This document shows positions 8,366 through 17,689 of a stretch of DNA of 43,401 nucleotides, piece after piece. A model generated the notes under the pieces. The model was given only the letters and a program-made list of their open reading frames with translations. It was not told the DNA's origin and ran no database searches. The stretch is from an uncultured Bacteroidales bacterium (lineage in GTDB: Bacteria > Bacteroidota > Bacteroidia > Bacteroidales > Paludibacteraceae). The position numbers were made by a program, and so were the translations under genes. Numbering within the stretch: position 1 is the stretch's first letter; every line of letters begins with the position of its first letter. Location of the stretch: the NCBI GenBank assembly GCA_945921355.1, contig CAMEKM010000009.1:1-43401 (forward strand), read 5' to 3'.

Positions 8366-9638
8366 TTCTTTACAAAAATACCAGTCCGCAATGGGACAAC
8401 TTAACTACACTCTTTTTTTAGTAGTCGTAGCATTATTGCCTTTTCCACAGATATTTTTACGCTATGCTTGCGTCACATGGATTTGCACATGGCTATTGGA
8501 GGGTAGATTTGTGCAAAAACCTAACATACAAGATTGGCGTAAAATGATGCCATTCATAATGTTTGGAATATGGTATCTATGGAAAATCATCTCTGGTCTA
8601 TGGGCAGCAGATCAAGCTGCATATGCTTGGCAGTTAGAGCGATATATGGCATTTGGATTATTAGTTCCTGTTGGCATTTGGGGTGTTAACAAGCACTATG
8701 ATTGGAAACAAATTTGCAAAGTATTAGCTATATCATGTGTAGCAGCTGCTGGAGTATATGCTTTTACCTTATATTGGGTATTCAATGCTAAGTATTTTAA
8801 TCATGAGATTGGCATTTATGCACTCCAAGAACTTCCTATAGAGTTTTTTGCAGGCAAAGTATCTTACATGAAACACCGACTATTTTTGTGTAGTACCCAG
8901 ATGATGGGAATGATGGCACTACTATACTTACGCAAAGATTTATTATGCAAATATGGTGCTATAAAAGGATGGATTATCATTATTATTGGTCTCACAAGTA
9001 TGCTTGCACTCATATTAGCAACTGGCTCACGAGCATCCATACTATCAGGAGTTGCATTACTGACCGTATGGCTATTGTATAAACTACCTATTCGTCGGAT
9101 ACGATACAAAATAGCTTTTGTATTATTTGCGTGTGGCATAGGATTATTCGCTTTGAGTCAGCATCCTCGTATGCAAGAGTTTGATTACACAGATTTGCTG
9201 TCTATTCGTGAAACAGCTCATGATCATAATGTACGCCTTAATATATGGGGAATAGCATTGGAATCCCCTAAAGACTATTCACTATTTGGTTTAGGTGCAG
9301 GGCAAAGTTTTGAATATCTCCAACATAAATACAAAGAACATGGATTCAAACAATATACGTTATTAAACTCTCACAATCAATATATAGAAGAATGGATAGA
9401 ATTAGGCATACCTGGTTTATTTTTCTTCCTACTTGCATGGTCTAGTATTCCATTTTTTAGTACAAAAAGAGCGCGTAAAACTGCGATGATGTTATTCACA
9501 CTTTACGCGCTCAATATGCTAACAGACTGTATGTTCGGCCGTTTTGATGGTATCGCCCTATGGTGTGTGTGGATGGTTTTTATCCGCCTCCAATCCGATG
9601 CGCAGACTGACGAGCAATCCGCGGGGAATACACAATGA
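8358..9638 (+). CDS. O-antigen ligase/polymerase family membrane protein
   Basis: This 426-residue protein has about ten hydrophobic segments and the Wzy_C/WaaL pattern: GSRASILSG at the start of the periplasmic region, a loop with a charged stretch (RETAHDHNVRLNIWG), then LLNSHNQYIEEWIELGIPGLFFFL, with the His of the family's SHN motif. Such proteins join polymeric glycan to lipid A-core or polymerise repeat units at the periplasmic face. The start overlaps the stop of the fusion gene. It is the last gene of the plus-strand operon, and its final 81 bp overlap the convergent outer-membrane protein gene. Confidence 0.88.
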   Translation: MTNSLQKYQSAMGQLNYTLFLVVVALLPFPQIFLRYACVTWICTWLLEGRFVQKPNIQDWRKMMPFIMFGIWYLWKIISGLWAADQAAYAWQLERYMAFGLLVPVGIWGVNKHYDWKQICKVLAISCVAAAGVYAFTLYWVFNAKYFNHEIGIYALQELPIEFFAGKVSYMKHRLFLCSTQMMGMMALLYLRKDLLCKYGAIKGWIIIIIGLTSMLALILATGSRASILSGVALLTVWLLYKLPIRRIRYKIAFVLFACGIGLFALSQHPRMQEFDYTDLLSIRETAHDHNVRLNIWGIALESPKDYSLFGLGAGQSFEYLQHKYKEHGFKQYTLLNSHNQYIEEWIELGIPGLFFFLLAWSSIPFFSTKRARKTAMMLFTLYALNMLTDCMFGRFDGIALWCVWMVFIRLQSDAQTDEQSAGNTQ

Positions 9639-12041
9639 CATCGACGTGCGACTATCTTGCATAGTGGCAATGCCTCTATCATTAGTCCAATAAGGATATG
9701 TAGGATGGTCATAACCATCAAACACATATTCCGTCAATGCTGTTCCAAAATCATAGATATTATAGCACGTCACATCCAATTGGAAAGGTATTTGCTTTAT
9801 CCACCAGCGACCTGTCATACGCAAATCAAAATTGAAGAACGCATCTTCTCGTTTGCCAAAAGCGCCGTTTGCCATATTGATTCCTTTTGCATCGTTGCCA
9901 CATAATGCTACTTGCGTGTGCCCATCTATCGTCATAGGTTCAGCTACAAAAGTAGCAAATGGCTGACCATCTTTGAACTTACCATTCAAGCTGATTGAGA
10001 AATACTTGCAAGCATTATATGTAACCTGCAAACGCAAAATAAAAGACTTATCTTGATTTAAGCGACAATTTCCTTGATAGGGTAAGTTGCCATAACTCAT
10101 CACTTTATACGCATTTGGATTTGCACTCGACTCAGCTAACACACCAATGTTATTATGTAGCGGACCATTACCAATCGTAGAGAGTCCTGCCATCAAATAA
10201 CTCTGCCATGATACACTAACGAACCATTTCTTGCCCGTGTACGAATACTTCGCTACGTTCGACATATAATAAGGGGTACGTCCACCCACAGTGCCACTCA
10301 TCAAATCCATTGGTTGCAGACCTACTGTATAATGTTTCTCACCCTCACGCCAATAATACAATCCATCATGTTCAAACATATTCGCCTCCAGGCCATCGCT
10401 ATAATCGGTAAACCACATATTATAATACTTGCGAATACTTGACAGCAGCGAGAACTGATGCCTTGACTGTTTATCGAAAGTAAAGCGAATAGGGATATCC
10501 AATACGGCATATGATGGCTGATGTGCCCATAGGTTCTTATCTATAGCATGATATTTGCCTCCCGTTGTGGCAAGCAAGGTGCCATCCGCATAGCGAATCT
10601 CGCCATTCATATAATCATTGCTCAAGTATTGCACCTCGTTCATGGTGTAACTCATGCGATTATGCGAAAGGTTCAATCCCATCTGGAACCACCAATTGGG
10701 TTTCCAATCCAAAGCGAACTTTGCCAACCAGTTAGGACTAACTACCGATTTGCCATTCAACAGTATTCCGTCCAACGAAACGCCCAAATGCGCTTGCATA
10801 CATAGTCCACGCGCCAATTCATATTCCACCACTACCATAGCTTCATTCTCCAACAACCCCGCTCCATAAGCCGATGATTGCCAGTGATATGTGTATAATG
10901 GCGTGCGTGATTTATCGGCTATACTTTGCATATACATATCGTTGCTCCAAGTCGCGGTAGTCGGGCTGAAATGCACCAACGAGTTATACCCATCGGCATG
11001 CACACGCAACCATGGCAATAAACGCTGATCATATTGCAACGACAAACTTGCCTCATTTGTCTTACCATCAGCATACCATGGGTCAAACGCCTCGCCATCG
11101 TGGTCCAATAGATTGCGAGCAAACGACAAACTATCGTGCTGCACATCGCTCAACGCCCAACTCAAACCTGCCACCAATTCTCCGCCGTTATCGAATTTCT
11201 TCGTTCCGTACAGCGCAGCTGTATATGCCTGCAGGTCTGCCACTTCATTGCGATTATACAGCAACTCCGAATACATATCTCCCCTACCCTGCGCTACAAA
11301 ATAATAGTTCAACTTATCCAGCACATTATTCGTTGCCATAGGCAGTTCGCCATCCAATTGCGCTGTATAATAGGGACTTGCATACATCCCAGATATACCT
11401 GTGTGGTCAAATGCTGTCTGCGTGCGCCAGCCGTAATGTACATACGCATGTTGGTAGTATCGTTTGCCGTACGCAGGAATAGCGAAACTGGTCTCTACTC
11501 CACCCGCACCTATCACATGGTTACGCATCTTGATTGGGCGACTATCCATCGTTCGCTCTTCACCCGATGAGTGGAACAAGTTGATCAACTCACATGTTCC
11601 AGGCGATATACCGCCCAAGTTGCCTGCATTACCTTTCAGTGTCAGCGATTGGCTTTGATAGGCGGCATCTGTAAAATGAATCTTACCCTCGTGGTAATCC
11701 AGCACATAGTCCGTGCGTAACATATTGGTATACAGCATAGTACTGCCCACTTGATAGCGGCTATCTATGCGCATGCCATTCAGCGAATACTTATTCTGAC
11801 GAAACGAGTTGCCTGCAATCGAAAAGATATTCATATCGCCCAAGTTCCATTCGCCTGTGGTTTCTGCTTCATACACCACATAATCCGAATAATTATCCAG
11901 ATAATGTCCTAAATCCCCATTGATATACCACTCGCGAAAGAACTCGCTACTCACGCTATCTACACCAAAAGATGGAAAAACCTCAGCACGCACCAGCGCA
12001 CTGAGGCATATACTCATTACCAATAAAAGAGTCTTTTTCAT
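9558..12041 (-). CDS. TonB-dependent-receptor-like outer-membrane protein
   Basis: About 827 residues, starting MKKTLLLVMSICLSALVRA (signal peptide). The next part (SIAGNSFRQNKYSLNGMRID) resembles a TonB receptor plug, and the remainder is a long series of aromatic-rich amphipathic strands typical of a 22-strand barrel. There is no CarboxypepD_reg domain and no clear TonB box, so uptake function is uncertain. It lies 34 bp downstream of dnaJ on the same strand and is probably read through from grpE-dnaJ. I chose the ATG at 12041 because longer in-frame starts run into dnaJ. Its 3' end overlaps the O-antigen ligase-like gene convergently. Confidence 0.75.
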   Translation of the reverse strand: MKKTLLLVMSICLSALVRAEVFPSFGVDSVSSEFFREWYINGDLGHYLDNYSDYVVYEAETTGEWNLGDMNIFSIAGNSFRQNKYSLNGMRIDSRYQVGSTMLYTNMLRTDYVLDYHEGKIHFTDAAYQSQSLTLKGNAGNLGGISPGTCELINLFHSSGEERTMDSRPIKMRNHVIGAGGVETSFAIPAYGKRYYQHAYVHYGWRTQTAFDHTGISGMYASPYYTAQLDGELPMATNNVLDKLNYYFVAQGRGDMYSELLYNRNEVADLQAYTAALYGTKKFDNGGELVAGLSWALSDVQHDSLSFARNLLDHDGEAFDPWYADGKTNEASLSLQYDQRLLPWLRVHADGYNSLVHFSPTTATWSNDMYMQSIADKSRTPLYTYHWQSSAYGAGLLENEAMVVVEYELARGLCMQAHLGVSLDGILLNGKSVVSPNWLAKFALDWKPNWWFQMGLNLSHNRMSYTMNEVQYLSNDYMNGEIRYADGTLLATTGGKYHAIDKNLWAHQPSYAVLDIPIRFTFDKQSRHQFSLLSSIRKYYNMWFTDYSDGLEANMFEHDGLYYWREGEKHYTVGLQPMDLMSGTVGGRTPYYMSNVAKYSYTGKKWFVSVSWQSYLMAGLSTIGNGPLHNNIGVLAESSANPNAYKVMSYGNLPYQGNCRLNQDKSFILRLQVTYNACKYFSISLNGKFKDGQPFATFVAEPMTIDGHTQVALCGNDAKGINMANGAFGKREDAFFNFDLRMTGRWWIKQIPFQLDVTCYNIYDFGTALTEYVFDGYDHPTYPYWTNDRGIATMQDSRTSMSLCIPRGLLVSLRIGLEADKNHPHTP

Positions 12042-12075
12042 ACCTGTCTTGATTCTTGGTTCCTTGCTCCTGATT

Positions 12076-13230
12076 CTATCCAAACAGATTCTTAAAGAAA
12101 TTCTTTTTCTCGCTGCTGCCAGGACGAACATTCTCGCTCTTTTGCAGTTGCTCAATCATCTTCTTCTCGTCCCTGTTGAGGTGCTCTGGGATATACACAC
12201 CCACGTTAATCAGCATATCGCCTGTACCGTATTGGCGGGCATATTGGTCTATCATAGGCAAACCTTTTCCTCTCATTCTCAGCACCTTACCAGGTTGCGT
12301 GCCAGGGGTGATGGTAATCTTCGCCTCGCCTTGCAAAGTTGGTATCTGCACTTGTCCGCCTAAGATAGCAGTCGGCATATCCAGCAGCAAGTTATACACC
12401 AAGTCGCTACCGTCGCGCACGAAGTCCTTATGCTCCTCTTCCTCGATGAGCACCAGCAAATCGCCATTCACGCCGCCATGAGGCGCCGCATTGCCCTTGC
12501 CTTGCACAGGTATTTGCATGCCGCCAGACACACCCGCAGGGATATGAATCTCGATGATCTCTTCCTCACGCACCACTCCTTCTCCATGGCAGTGTGTACA
12601 TTTATTCTTAATGACTTTACCCTCACCATGGCAGTTTGGACATTCACTCTGCACTTGCATCATTCCAAAGATGCCACGTTGCGCTTGCACCACGCGACCC
12701 GTACCCTTACAGGTTGGACATGTCTCCACGTTGCCGTCCGCGCTACCCGAACCATTACAATGCGAGCAGTTCACGAGCTTCTTCACCTTGATCTTCTTGT
12801 CCACGCCAGTGGCTATTTCTTCTAAAGTAACGCGCACACGCACGCGCAGGTCGCTACCGCGACGCACTCTCTGACCGCCGCCGCGACTACCGCCGAAGAA
12901 ACTGGAGAATCCTCCGCCACCCATGCCCCATGATTCGAACAGGTCACCGAATTGTGAGAAGATATCTTCCATGTTCATGCCGCCGCCACTGAAGCCAGCA
13001 CCACCCATACCTGCATGACCGAACTGATCATAGCGTTGGCGTTTCTGTGGGTCTGACAGCACTTCGTATGCCTCCGCAGCTTCTTTGAACTTCTCCTCAG
13101 CTGCCTTGTCACCTGGATTCTTGTCAGGGTGATACTTTACCGCCATCTTGCGGTACGCCTTTTTTATCTCATCCGCACTGGCGTTCTTCTCCACGCCCAG
13201 CACTTCATAATAATCTCTTTTCTCTGCCAT
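12076..13230 (-). CDS. dnaJ: Chaperone DnaJ
   Basis: A full-length class I Hsp40 of 384 residues. It has the J domain with YHPDKNPGD (the HPD motif that stimulates DnaK), a Gly/Phe-rich linker, four zinc-binding repeats ([32 protein letters not shown]) and the C-terminal substrate domain. It follows grpE by 4 bp, so the two are co-transcribed. No dnaK is in the window. Confidence 0.97.
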   Translation of the reverse strand: MAEKRDYYEVLGVEKNASADEIKKAYRKMAVKYHPDKNPGDKAAEEKFKEAAEAYEVLSDPQKRQRYDQFGHAGMGGAGFSGGGMNMEDIFSQFGDLFESWGMGGGGFSSFFGGSRGGGQRVRRGSDLRVRVRVTLEEIATGVDKKIKVKKLVNCSHCNGSGSADGNVETCPTCKGTGRVVQAQRGIFGMMQVQSECPNCHGEGKVIKNKCTHCHGEGVVREEEIIEIHIPAGVSGGMQIPVQGKGNAAPHGGVNGDLLVLIEEEEHKDFVRDGSDLVYNLLLDMPTAILGGQVQIPTLQGEAKITITPGTQPGKVLRMRGKGLPMIDQYARQYGTGDMLINVGVYIPEHLNRDEKKMIEQLQKSENVRPGSSEKKNFFKNLFG

Positions 13231-13234
13231 AATC

Positions 13235-13843
13235 TTATTCTCCTACAATGACTTTCGCAAATCGAATCACTTTTTCGCCCAAGGTATATCCTTTTTGTGT
13301 ACAATCGATTACTTTACCTTTTTTGTCTTCACCTGCTGCAAAAGTGGTAATTGCCTCGTGCAAATCTGTATTAAAATCAGCATCGGCTGTATCAATTACT
13401 TTCACGTCGTTTGCCGCCAAGAAACCGATAAACTTATTGTAGATCAATTCAATACCTTGCCTTATCGCCTCATCGCCTGTAGCCTCATCGCCTTTTCGGC
13501 TCATAGCCGAAAGTGCACGCTCAAAATCGTCCACCAATGGCAGCATATCTTTGAAGATACGCTCACCAGCGGTAGCCATCAATTCCAGTTTCTCTTTGTT
13601 GGTACGGCGACGGAAGTTATCAAATTCTGCCATTTGGCGCAGTTTCATGTCTTCCAACTCTGCCACGCGTGCTTCCAATTCTGCCACTTTGGCTTGCAGC
13701 ATTTCAGTCTCTGACACTTCTTCAGTTTGTACTCGCTCAGTGTTCTCTACTTCCACCTTTCCGTTTTCAGTTTGCACATTTGTGTTTTCCTGTTGATTTT
13801 CAACAGGTTGCTCTACTTGTTTTTTATCTTTATTCTTTGTCAT
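13235..13843 (-). CDS. grpE: Nucleotide exchange factor GrpE
   Basis: A 202-residue GrpE: acidic, glutamine-rich N-terminus, a long coiled coil (about 45-90), then the [15 protein letters not shown] motif, [11 protein letters not shown], and a C-terminal beta domain ending in RFAKVIVGE. It releases ADP from DnaK. Inside the usually conserved segment after ERALSAM there is an extra stretch reading [13 protein letters not shown], encoded by GGCGATGAGGC-like repeats. An inverted repeat at 13903-13917 in the upstream region may be a control site. Confidence 0.96.
   Translation of the reverse strand: MTKNKDKKQVEQPVENQQENTNVQTENGKVEVENTERVQTEEVSETEMLQAKVAELEARVAELEDMKLRQMAEFDNFRRRTNKEKLELMATAGERIFKDMLPLVDDFERALSAMSRKGDEATGDEAIRQGIELIYNKFIGFLAANDVKVIDTADADFNTDLHEAITTFAAGEDKKGKVIDCTQKGYTLGEKVIRFAKVIVGE
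13455..13496. repeat. In-frame GGCGATGAGGC-type repeat inside grpE
   Basis: On the coding strand the segment reads as several copies of GGCGATGAGGC and GGCGATAAGGC variants and encodes [13 protein letters not shown]. The same unit recurs in the MBOAT gene (15461-15500) and the M13 peptidase gene (43029-43072). Confidence 0.75.
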
Positions 13844-14174
13844 AGTCTAATTTTATTACTTCGTAATACTATTCTTACAATCTCCGTGCCATACACAAAA
13901 GACTGCCATAATGGCAGATTAAGAAAATCACCGCCACCATCTCTTGCGTTTATGAATCAAATAGTACGATTTTTAAGATTTCCTTCCCTTTTCCCTTACC
14001 TATCTCCTTCGGGTAAAAGACCAAGGAGAAACCAAAGAAGAACCAAGGAACGACCTAAGAACTCCGAAAGTATAGAAGTGCGTTTTGTTAAGATCAACAA
14101 ACATATTTACCTACCTTTACTGATATTGAAACAAGCGCTCTACGTGTGGAATTTTGAAACTTTTCAACTCAAAA
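13844..14174. other. Gene-free leader between grpE and RNA A
   Basis: This stretch of about 330 bp between divergent units holds no convincing gene. Long frames here lack start signals and overlap the RNA promoter. It contains the inverted repeat at 13903-13917 and a purine-rich run near 14020-14060. I see no TAnnTTTG promoter for grpE. Confidence 0.6.
13903..13917. promoter_or_regulatory. Perfect inverted repeat upstream of grpE
   Basis: CTGCCATAATGGCAG has 7-bp arms around one central base, 60 bp upstream of the grpE start. Size and place suit a dimeric regulator site for the chaperone operon; the regulator is unknown. Confidence 0.45.
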
Positions 14175-14206
14175 TTTGCACATCCGCAAATTTTGTTGTA
14201 TCTTTG
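14175..14206 (+). promoter_or_regulatory. Bacteroidota-type promoter of RNA A
   Basis: TTTG (14175-14178), a 20-bp spacer, then TATCTTTG (14199-14206) match the phylum's housekeeping promoter. Transcription would start near 14213. Confidence 0.8.
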
Positions 14207-14212
14207 CACCGC

Positions 14213-14478
14213 AAACTAGTTTGCAGACATAATAAAAAGCGTTTATTAGCGCTTGTTTTGGTCTCTTGAAATCCTGCAAAATTTCTCCGACCCAAAACAA
14301 GAAGGCAGTAAACGCCCGTTGGGATATGACTATCCCGCCGCAGAGCGTCCACATGTGGACTGCTCTGTTTGGTGGCATTTCATATTCGGCGTGGGCGTTG
14401 CTTGCTTATTCTTGTCGGTAGGGTCTTGCAGGAACCTCAAGAGAGAGAATAGGCAAAGGTAAGGTTCCACGCTTTTTT
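14213..14478 (+). ncRNA. Structured RNA A, 6S-like rod
   Basis: No coding frame here is convincing, but the RNA folds into a long rod. Outermost helix CTCTTGA (14263-14269) pairs with TCAAGAG (14437-14443); TCCTGCAA (14272-14279) with TTGCAGGA (14426-14433); GACCC (14289-14293) with GGGTC (14421-14425); AACGCCC (14311-14317) with GGGCGTT (14393-14399). Two hairpins lie inside: GGGAT/ATCCC, and the arm CAGAG-GTCCACA against TGTGGAC-CTCTG. A small 5' hairpin (AAGCG/CGCTT) precedes the rod. GGAACCT/AGGTTCC followed by TTTTTT (14473-14478) is a likely terminator whose 5' arm overlaps the rod's 3' strand. A paralogue with compensating changes lies at 34374-34674. A long rod with an open centre suggests 6S RNA; the Bacteroidales-1 family is the first comparison to run. 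Confidence 0.72.
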
Positions 14479-14520
14479 GTGGTTTATAGGCAGGTTCGGA
14501 ACCAACCGCAGAAAAACAAC

Positions 14521-16059
14521 ATGCTATTCAACTCCTTCGAGTTCGCAATCTTTCTCCCAATAGTCTTCCTGCTCTATTGGTTCGTATTTGACTATGCCAT
14601 CAGCAAGTGCAAACGCCAATTGCTGTGGCAAAACCTCTTTGTCGTAGTAGCCAGCTATATCTTCTACGGTTGGTGGGATTGGCGATTCCTTATTCTAATT
14701 GCTATCACCACACTCCTCTCTTTCCTTAGCGGCATCGGAATCGAATACGCCCCAACACAACGCGGAAAGAAAGCCGTCATGATAGCCAATATCATTATCA
14801 ATCTCGGCATCTTAGGCATATATAAATACTACGACTTCTTCGCCACACAGTTTGCACGATTGTTCGGTATTGAGGCAGACTTCCTGCTGCTACATTTGAT
14901 TCTGCCAGTAGGTATTAGTTTCTATACTTTCCAAGCCCTCTCATACTCCATCGACGTCTATCGCAAGCAATTAGCACCTACCCATGATATTGTAGCTTTT
15001 ACCGCTTTCCTTAGTTTCTTCCCACAGCTGGTAGCTGGTCCTATTGAGCGAGCAACCAACCTCTTGCCACAGTTCCAAAAGAAACGCACCTTTGACTATG
15101 CCACCGCTGTGGACGGTATGCGACAAATCTTGTGGGGATTATTCAAGAAGATTGTAGTGGCAGACAACTGTGCCACATACGTAGATACAGTCTTTGCAGA
15201 CATCAGCAACCAATCGGGTAGTACATTGCTGTTGGCTGCCATACTCTTTACATTCCAAATCTATGGTGACTTCTCGGGTTATTCAGATATAGCAATCGGT
15301 ACGGCAAAGTTGTTTGGCATTAAACTGATGCGCAACTTCAATGTGCCTTACTTCTCTCGCGATATAGCAGAGTTCTGGCGCCGTTGGCATATCTCACTCA
15401 CTACTTGGTTCCGCGATTATGTGTATATCCCTTTGGGCGGTAGCCGCCCCAATATCCCCGAGGCAATAAGGCAAAAAGGCGATAAGGCACTTGAGGCAAG
15501 ATATACCAAATGGATTGCAGTTCGCAACACTTTTGTCATCTTCCTCTTGAGTGGCTTTTGGCACGGAGCGAACTGGACATTTGTTTTGTGGGGAGCATAC
15601 CACGCATTGCTGTTTGTACCTTTGCTTTTGCTAAACAAGAACCGCCGCTATCGAGATACGGTTGCAACAATCACCTTGCCCGATGGCACAATCAAAACGA
15701 AATGGCTACCCTCACTCAAAGAAGCAGGACAAATGCTTTTGACTTTCGCCTTGGCAGTCTTCGGTTGGATTATCTTTAGAGCACAAGATATATCTCAAAT
15801 AGGTGAAGTACTATCTACGATTTGTAGTGATAGTTTATTGAGTATCCCATGGTTAATGAATAGAGATTATTACATTCCTACTATAATGGCGATTATACTA
15901 CTGCTTGCAGTAGAGTGGAGGAGTAGAAATTATAGTCATGGCTTCGGATTCTTGAATAGGAGTAATCAGTTTGTGCGTATTGTGACATATTTGATGGTCT
16001 TATTTTGTATATTTGCTTTTGGTGGACACGCTGAAAATTTTATATATTTCCAATTTTAA
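14521..16059 (+). CDS. MBOAT family O-acyltransferase (AlgI-like)
   Basis: A 512-residue multi-pass membrane enzyme that moves acyl (usually acetyl) groups across the inner membrane for polysaccharide O-acetylation. It begins FNSFEFAIFLPIVFLLYW and has the family signatures FWRRWHISLTTWFRDYVYIPLGG (as separate blocks) and the catalytic histidine in GFWHGANW. I chose ATG at 14521; the longer frame from 14479 runs into the RNA terminator. A repeat-derived insertion (PEAIRQKGDKALEARYTKW) follows PLGGSR. Its 3' quarter becomes AT-rich like the next gene. It pairs with the SGNH protein 3 bp downstream. Confidence 0.93.
   Translation: MLFNSFEFAIFLPIVFLLYWFVFDYAISKCKRQLLWQNLFVVVASYIFYGWWDWRFLILIAITTLLSFLSGIGIEYAPTQRGKKAVMIANIIINLGILGIYKYYDFFATQFARLFGIEADFLLLHLILPVGISFYTFQALSYSIDVYRKQLAPTHDIVAFTAFLSFFPQLVAGPIERATNLLPQFQKKRTFDYATAVDGMRQILWGLFKKIVVADNCATYVDTVFADISNQSGSTLLLAAILFTFQIYGDFSGYSDIAIGTAKLFGIKLMRNFNVPYFSRDIAEFWRRWHISLTTWFRDYVYIPLGGSRPNIPEAIRQKGDKALEARYTKWIAVRNTFVIFLLSGFWHGANWTFVLWGAYHALLFVPLLLLNKNRRYRDTVATITLPDGTIKTKWLPSLKEAGQMLLTFALAVFGWIIFRAQDISQIGEVLSTICSDSLLSIPWLMNRDYYIPTIMAIILLLAVEWRSRNYSHGFGFLNRSNQFVRIVTYLMVLFCIFAFGGHAENFIYFQF
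15461..15500. repeat. In-frame GGCAATAAGGC/GGCGATAAGGC repeat inside the MBOAT gene
   Basis: AGGCAATAAGGC, AAAAGGCGATAAGGC and TTGAGGC follow one another and encode EAIRQKGDKALEA in a cytoplasmic loop. Same repeat family as in grpE and the M13 peptidase gene. Confidence 0.7.
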
Positions 16060-16062
16060 ACG

Positions 16063-17028
16063 ATGAAGAAGTTTATAATACGAACAATCATAGGTGGTGC
16101 TATAGTATTGTGTTGCGCCATAGCGTTGGATGTTGTTATTACTCGTGGATTAAAACAAATAGATGATTTTATTTATGAACCATGGACATACATCCAAGAA
16201 GGAAACCATCAGCATGATGTTGTAATTTTGGGGAATTCTCGGGCGCAGGGACATATACATCCTATGATATTGGATTCTATTTGTGGATGTAATAGTTATA
16301 ATTTAGGAATCGAAGCATATCATATGAATATGCATTTATTGAAATATGATTATTATTTACAGTACAATCCAAAACCAAAACTAATTGTTTATCAAGTTGA
16401 TTTAGCAACAATTCATAGACACCCTATAAAAAGAGGTTCTAATTCTGAACAATTTTTACCATTGTTCTATGAATCATATTGGCGTGAACGCTTTGTGGAT
16501 TTAGGGTATAATCAATGGGATCTATATTGTCCATTATATCGCTATTTTGGATATCATACTGCGATACGACAAGGAATAATGGAAGGATTAGGGCTTACAC
16601 ATTTTTGCATTAATCCTGCATATAAAGGGTTTAAAGGTTGGGATAAAATAATGGAAGATCGAGGTGTACCTGATGATCAATTGAAAATCGATATGTCTAA
16701 TCGGTTTACTGAAGACATTAAAGATCTTGTTGCTTTTGAAAATTTTATCAACAAATGTAAAAGCGAAGGAATCAATATAGTTCTTGTCTATTCACCGATA
16801 TATGAAACAGTTGAGAAACAACTAACGGATCGAGACATTTTTAATGAATACATGACAAACATATCAAAACAGTATGATATTGTATATTTAGATTATACAA
16901 AAGATGTGGAATTACGTTCAAACAAAATATATTATAGTAGTCCAGGTCATATGAATTTATTAGGCGCAGAGGTATTTACTACAAAACTCGCCCATGATAT
17001 AGATTCCATCGGATTTCTAAAAAAATAA
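16063..17028 (+). CDS. SGNH/GDSL-like membrane-anchored protein, partner of MBOAT
   Basis: A 321-residue protein with one N-terminal membrane segment (about 5-25). VVILGNSRAQGHIHP looks like SGNH block I, with serine in GNSR. Near the C-terminus, YYSSPGHMNLLGAEVF carries the histidine of block V. AlgJ/AlgX- and PatB-type SGNH proteins receive acyl groups from an MBOAT protein and acetylate exported glycan; the 3-bp spacing to the MBOAT gene supports this. The gene is strikingly AT-rich by eye (about a third GC in sampled lines), unlike most neighbours, suggesting acquisition or exchange. Confidence 0.72.
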   Translation: MKKFIIRTIIGGAIVLCCAIALDVVITRGLKQIDDFIYEPWTYIQEGNHQHDVVILGNSRAQGHIHPMILDSICGCNSYNLGIEAYHMNMHLLKYDYYLQYNPKPKLIVYQVDLATIHRHPIKRGSNSEQFLPLFYESYWRERFVDLGYNQWDLYCPLYRYFGYHTAIRQGIMEGLGLTHFCINPAYKGFKGWDKIMEDRGVPDDQLKIDMSNRFTEDIKDLVAFENFINKCKSEGINIVLVYSPIYETVEKQLTDRDIFNEYMTNISKQYDIVYLDYTKDVELRSNKIYYSSPGHMNLLGAEVFTTKLAHDIDSIGFLKK

Positions 17029-17126
17029 CCTTTCACCGAACAACTACTCATGAACATCTGAGTGGTGACGGAGTTAACTGACACCCAAGCACATTTCGCC
17101 CACAGATAGGGCACAAATAGGCCACA

Positions 17127-17160
17127 GATGTGCTACAGTGGTCGCGAAGTGGTCGCGTAG
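17127..17160. repeat. Dispersed repeat copy 1 with tandem TGGTCGCG
   Basis: This segment matches 35589-35620 closely (GATGTGCTAYAGTGGTCGCG then AARTGGTCG). It holds two TGGTCGCG units and follows CACAGAT-type short repeats at 17101-17126. The rest of 17029-17222 shows no gene. Confidence 0.75.
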
Positions 17161-17222
17161 CCTAAAGAGAACTTGAAGAAACGGGAAACTGCGGAGAATG
17201 AGGATTCTCTTCGCTTAAGACA

Positions 17223-17585
17223 TTACTCTCTCGCTTTGGGTACGACAAAGCCCACGACAACACAGCCTATCAAGCCCGCAATCCAGACAACAATACGGAT
17301 AGGCATCGAGGAAATAAAGAAAATAGTAGAGATAGCCACCATCGTAGCCATCAGTAGAATAATATATATGCGCTTGCGCATGGTCAATCCACCCTTATCG
17401 CGATACTCACGGATATACTTACCCAAGAACGACTGCAACAGCCATGCCTGCAAACGAGGCGAGGAGCGATAAAAACACCAAGATGCCAACAACACCAATG
17501 GCGTGGTCGGCAAACCAGGAACAAATATGCCCACCGTGCCAAGCACGACGGAGAGAACGCCGAGTATGAGATAGAGGGGTTTCAA
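17223..17585 (-). CDS. DUF454 (YbaN) family inner-membrane protein
   Basis: A 120-residue protein with a hydrophobic N-terminus, then the family hallmark GTVGIFVPGLPTTPLVLLASWCFYRSSPR and two further membrane segments. DUF454/YbaN proteins are small inner-membrane proteins of unknown function. ATG at 17585 gives the normal length. It lies downstream of the cysteine-rich lipoprotein on the same strand, separated by a strong hairpin and a repeat module. Confidence 0.9.
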   Translation of the reverse strand: MKPLYLILGVLSVVLGTVGIFVPGLPTTPLVLLASWCFYRSSPRLQAWLLQSFLGKYIREYRDKGGLTMRKRIYIILLMATMVAISTIFFISSMPIRIVVWIAGLIGCVVVGFVVPKARE

Positions 17586-17590
17586 AGGGT

Positions 17591-17633
17591 GTTTAGTGGA
17601 CGCGGCTACGCCGCTACTGTTTAGTGTTTAGAG
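17591..17633. repeat. Hairpin module with TTTAGTG flanks, copy 1
   Basis: GTTTAGTGGAC, then a GCGGC-TAC-GCCGC hairpin, then TACTGTTTAGTGTTTAGAG. Equivalent modules with other stem sequences sit at 34741-34813 and 35851-35914. Confidence 0.8.
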
Positions 17634-17635
17634 CA

Positions 17636-17666
17636 ATTAAAGGCGTGGCTGTGCCACGCCTTTAAT
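17636..17666 (-). terminator. Strong hairpin after the cysteine-rich gene
   Basis: ATTAAAGGCGTGGC pairs perfectly with GCCACGCCTTTAAT around a TGT loop (14 bp). It lies 23 bp past the stop of the minus-strand cysteine-rich gene. The T-run is weak, so it may stabilise the mRNA rather than terminate. Confidence 0.65.
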
Positions 17667-17689
17667 CTACTATCCGATAAAATCGGTAA

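Noticed and set aside
11136..11570. Long plus-strand frame
   Set aside because: It is antisense to the outer-membrane protein gene, with cysteine- and histidine-rich low-quality sequence.
12042..12155. Longer N-terminus for the outer-membrane protein
   Set aside because: It would run into dnaJ and would hide the clear signal peptide starting at 12041.
13727..14269. Frame of 180 codons upstream of RNA A
   Set aside because: It begins inside grpE antisense and runs over the RNA promoter; the composition is unlike a protein.
14253..14462. Open frame of 69 codons over RNA A
   Set aside because: It lies wholly inside the folded RNA, has no protein-like features, and the paralogous RNA B has no matching frame.
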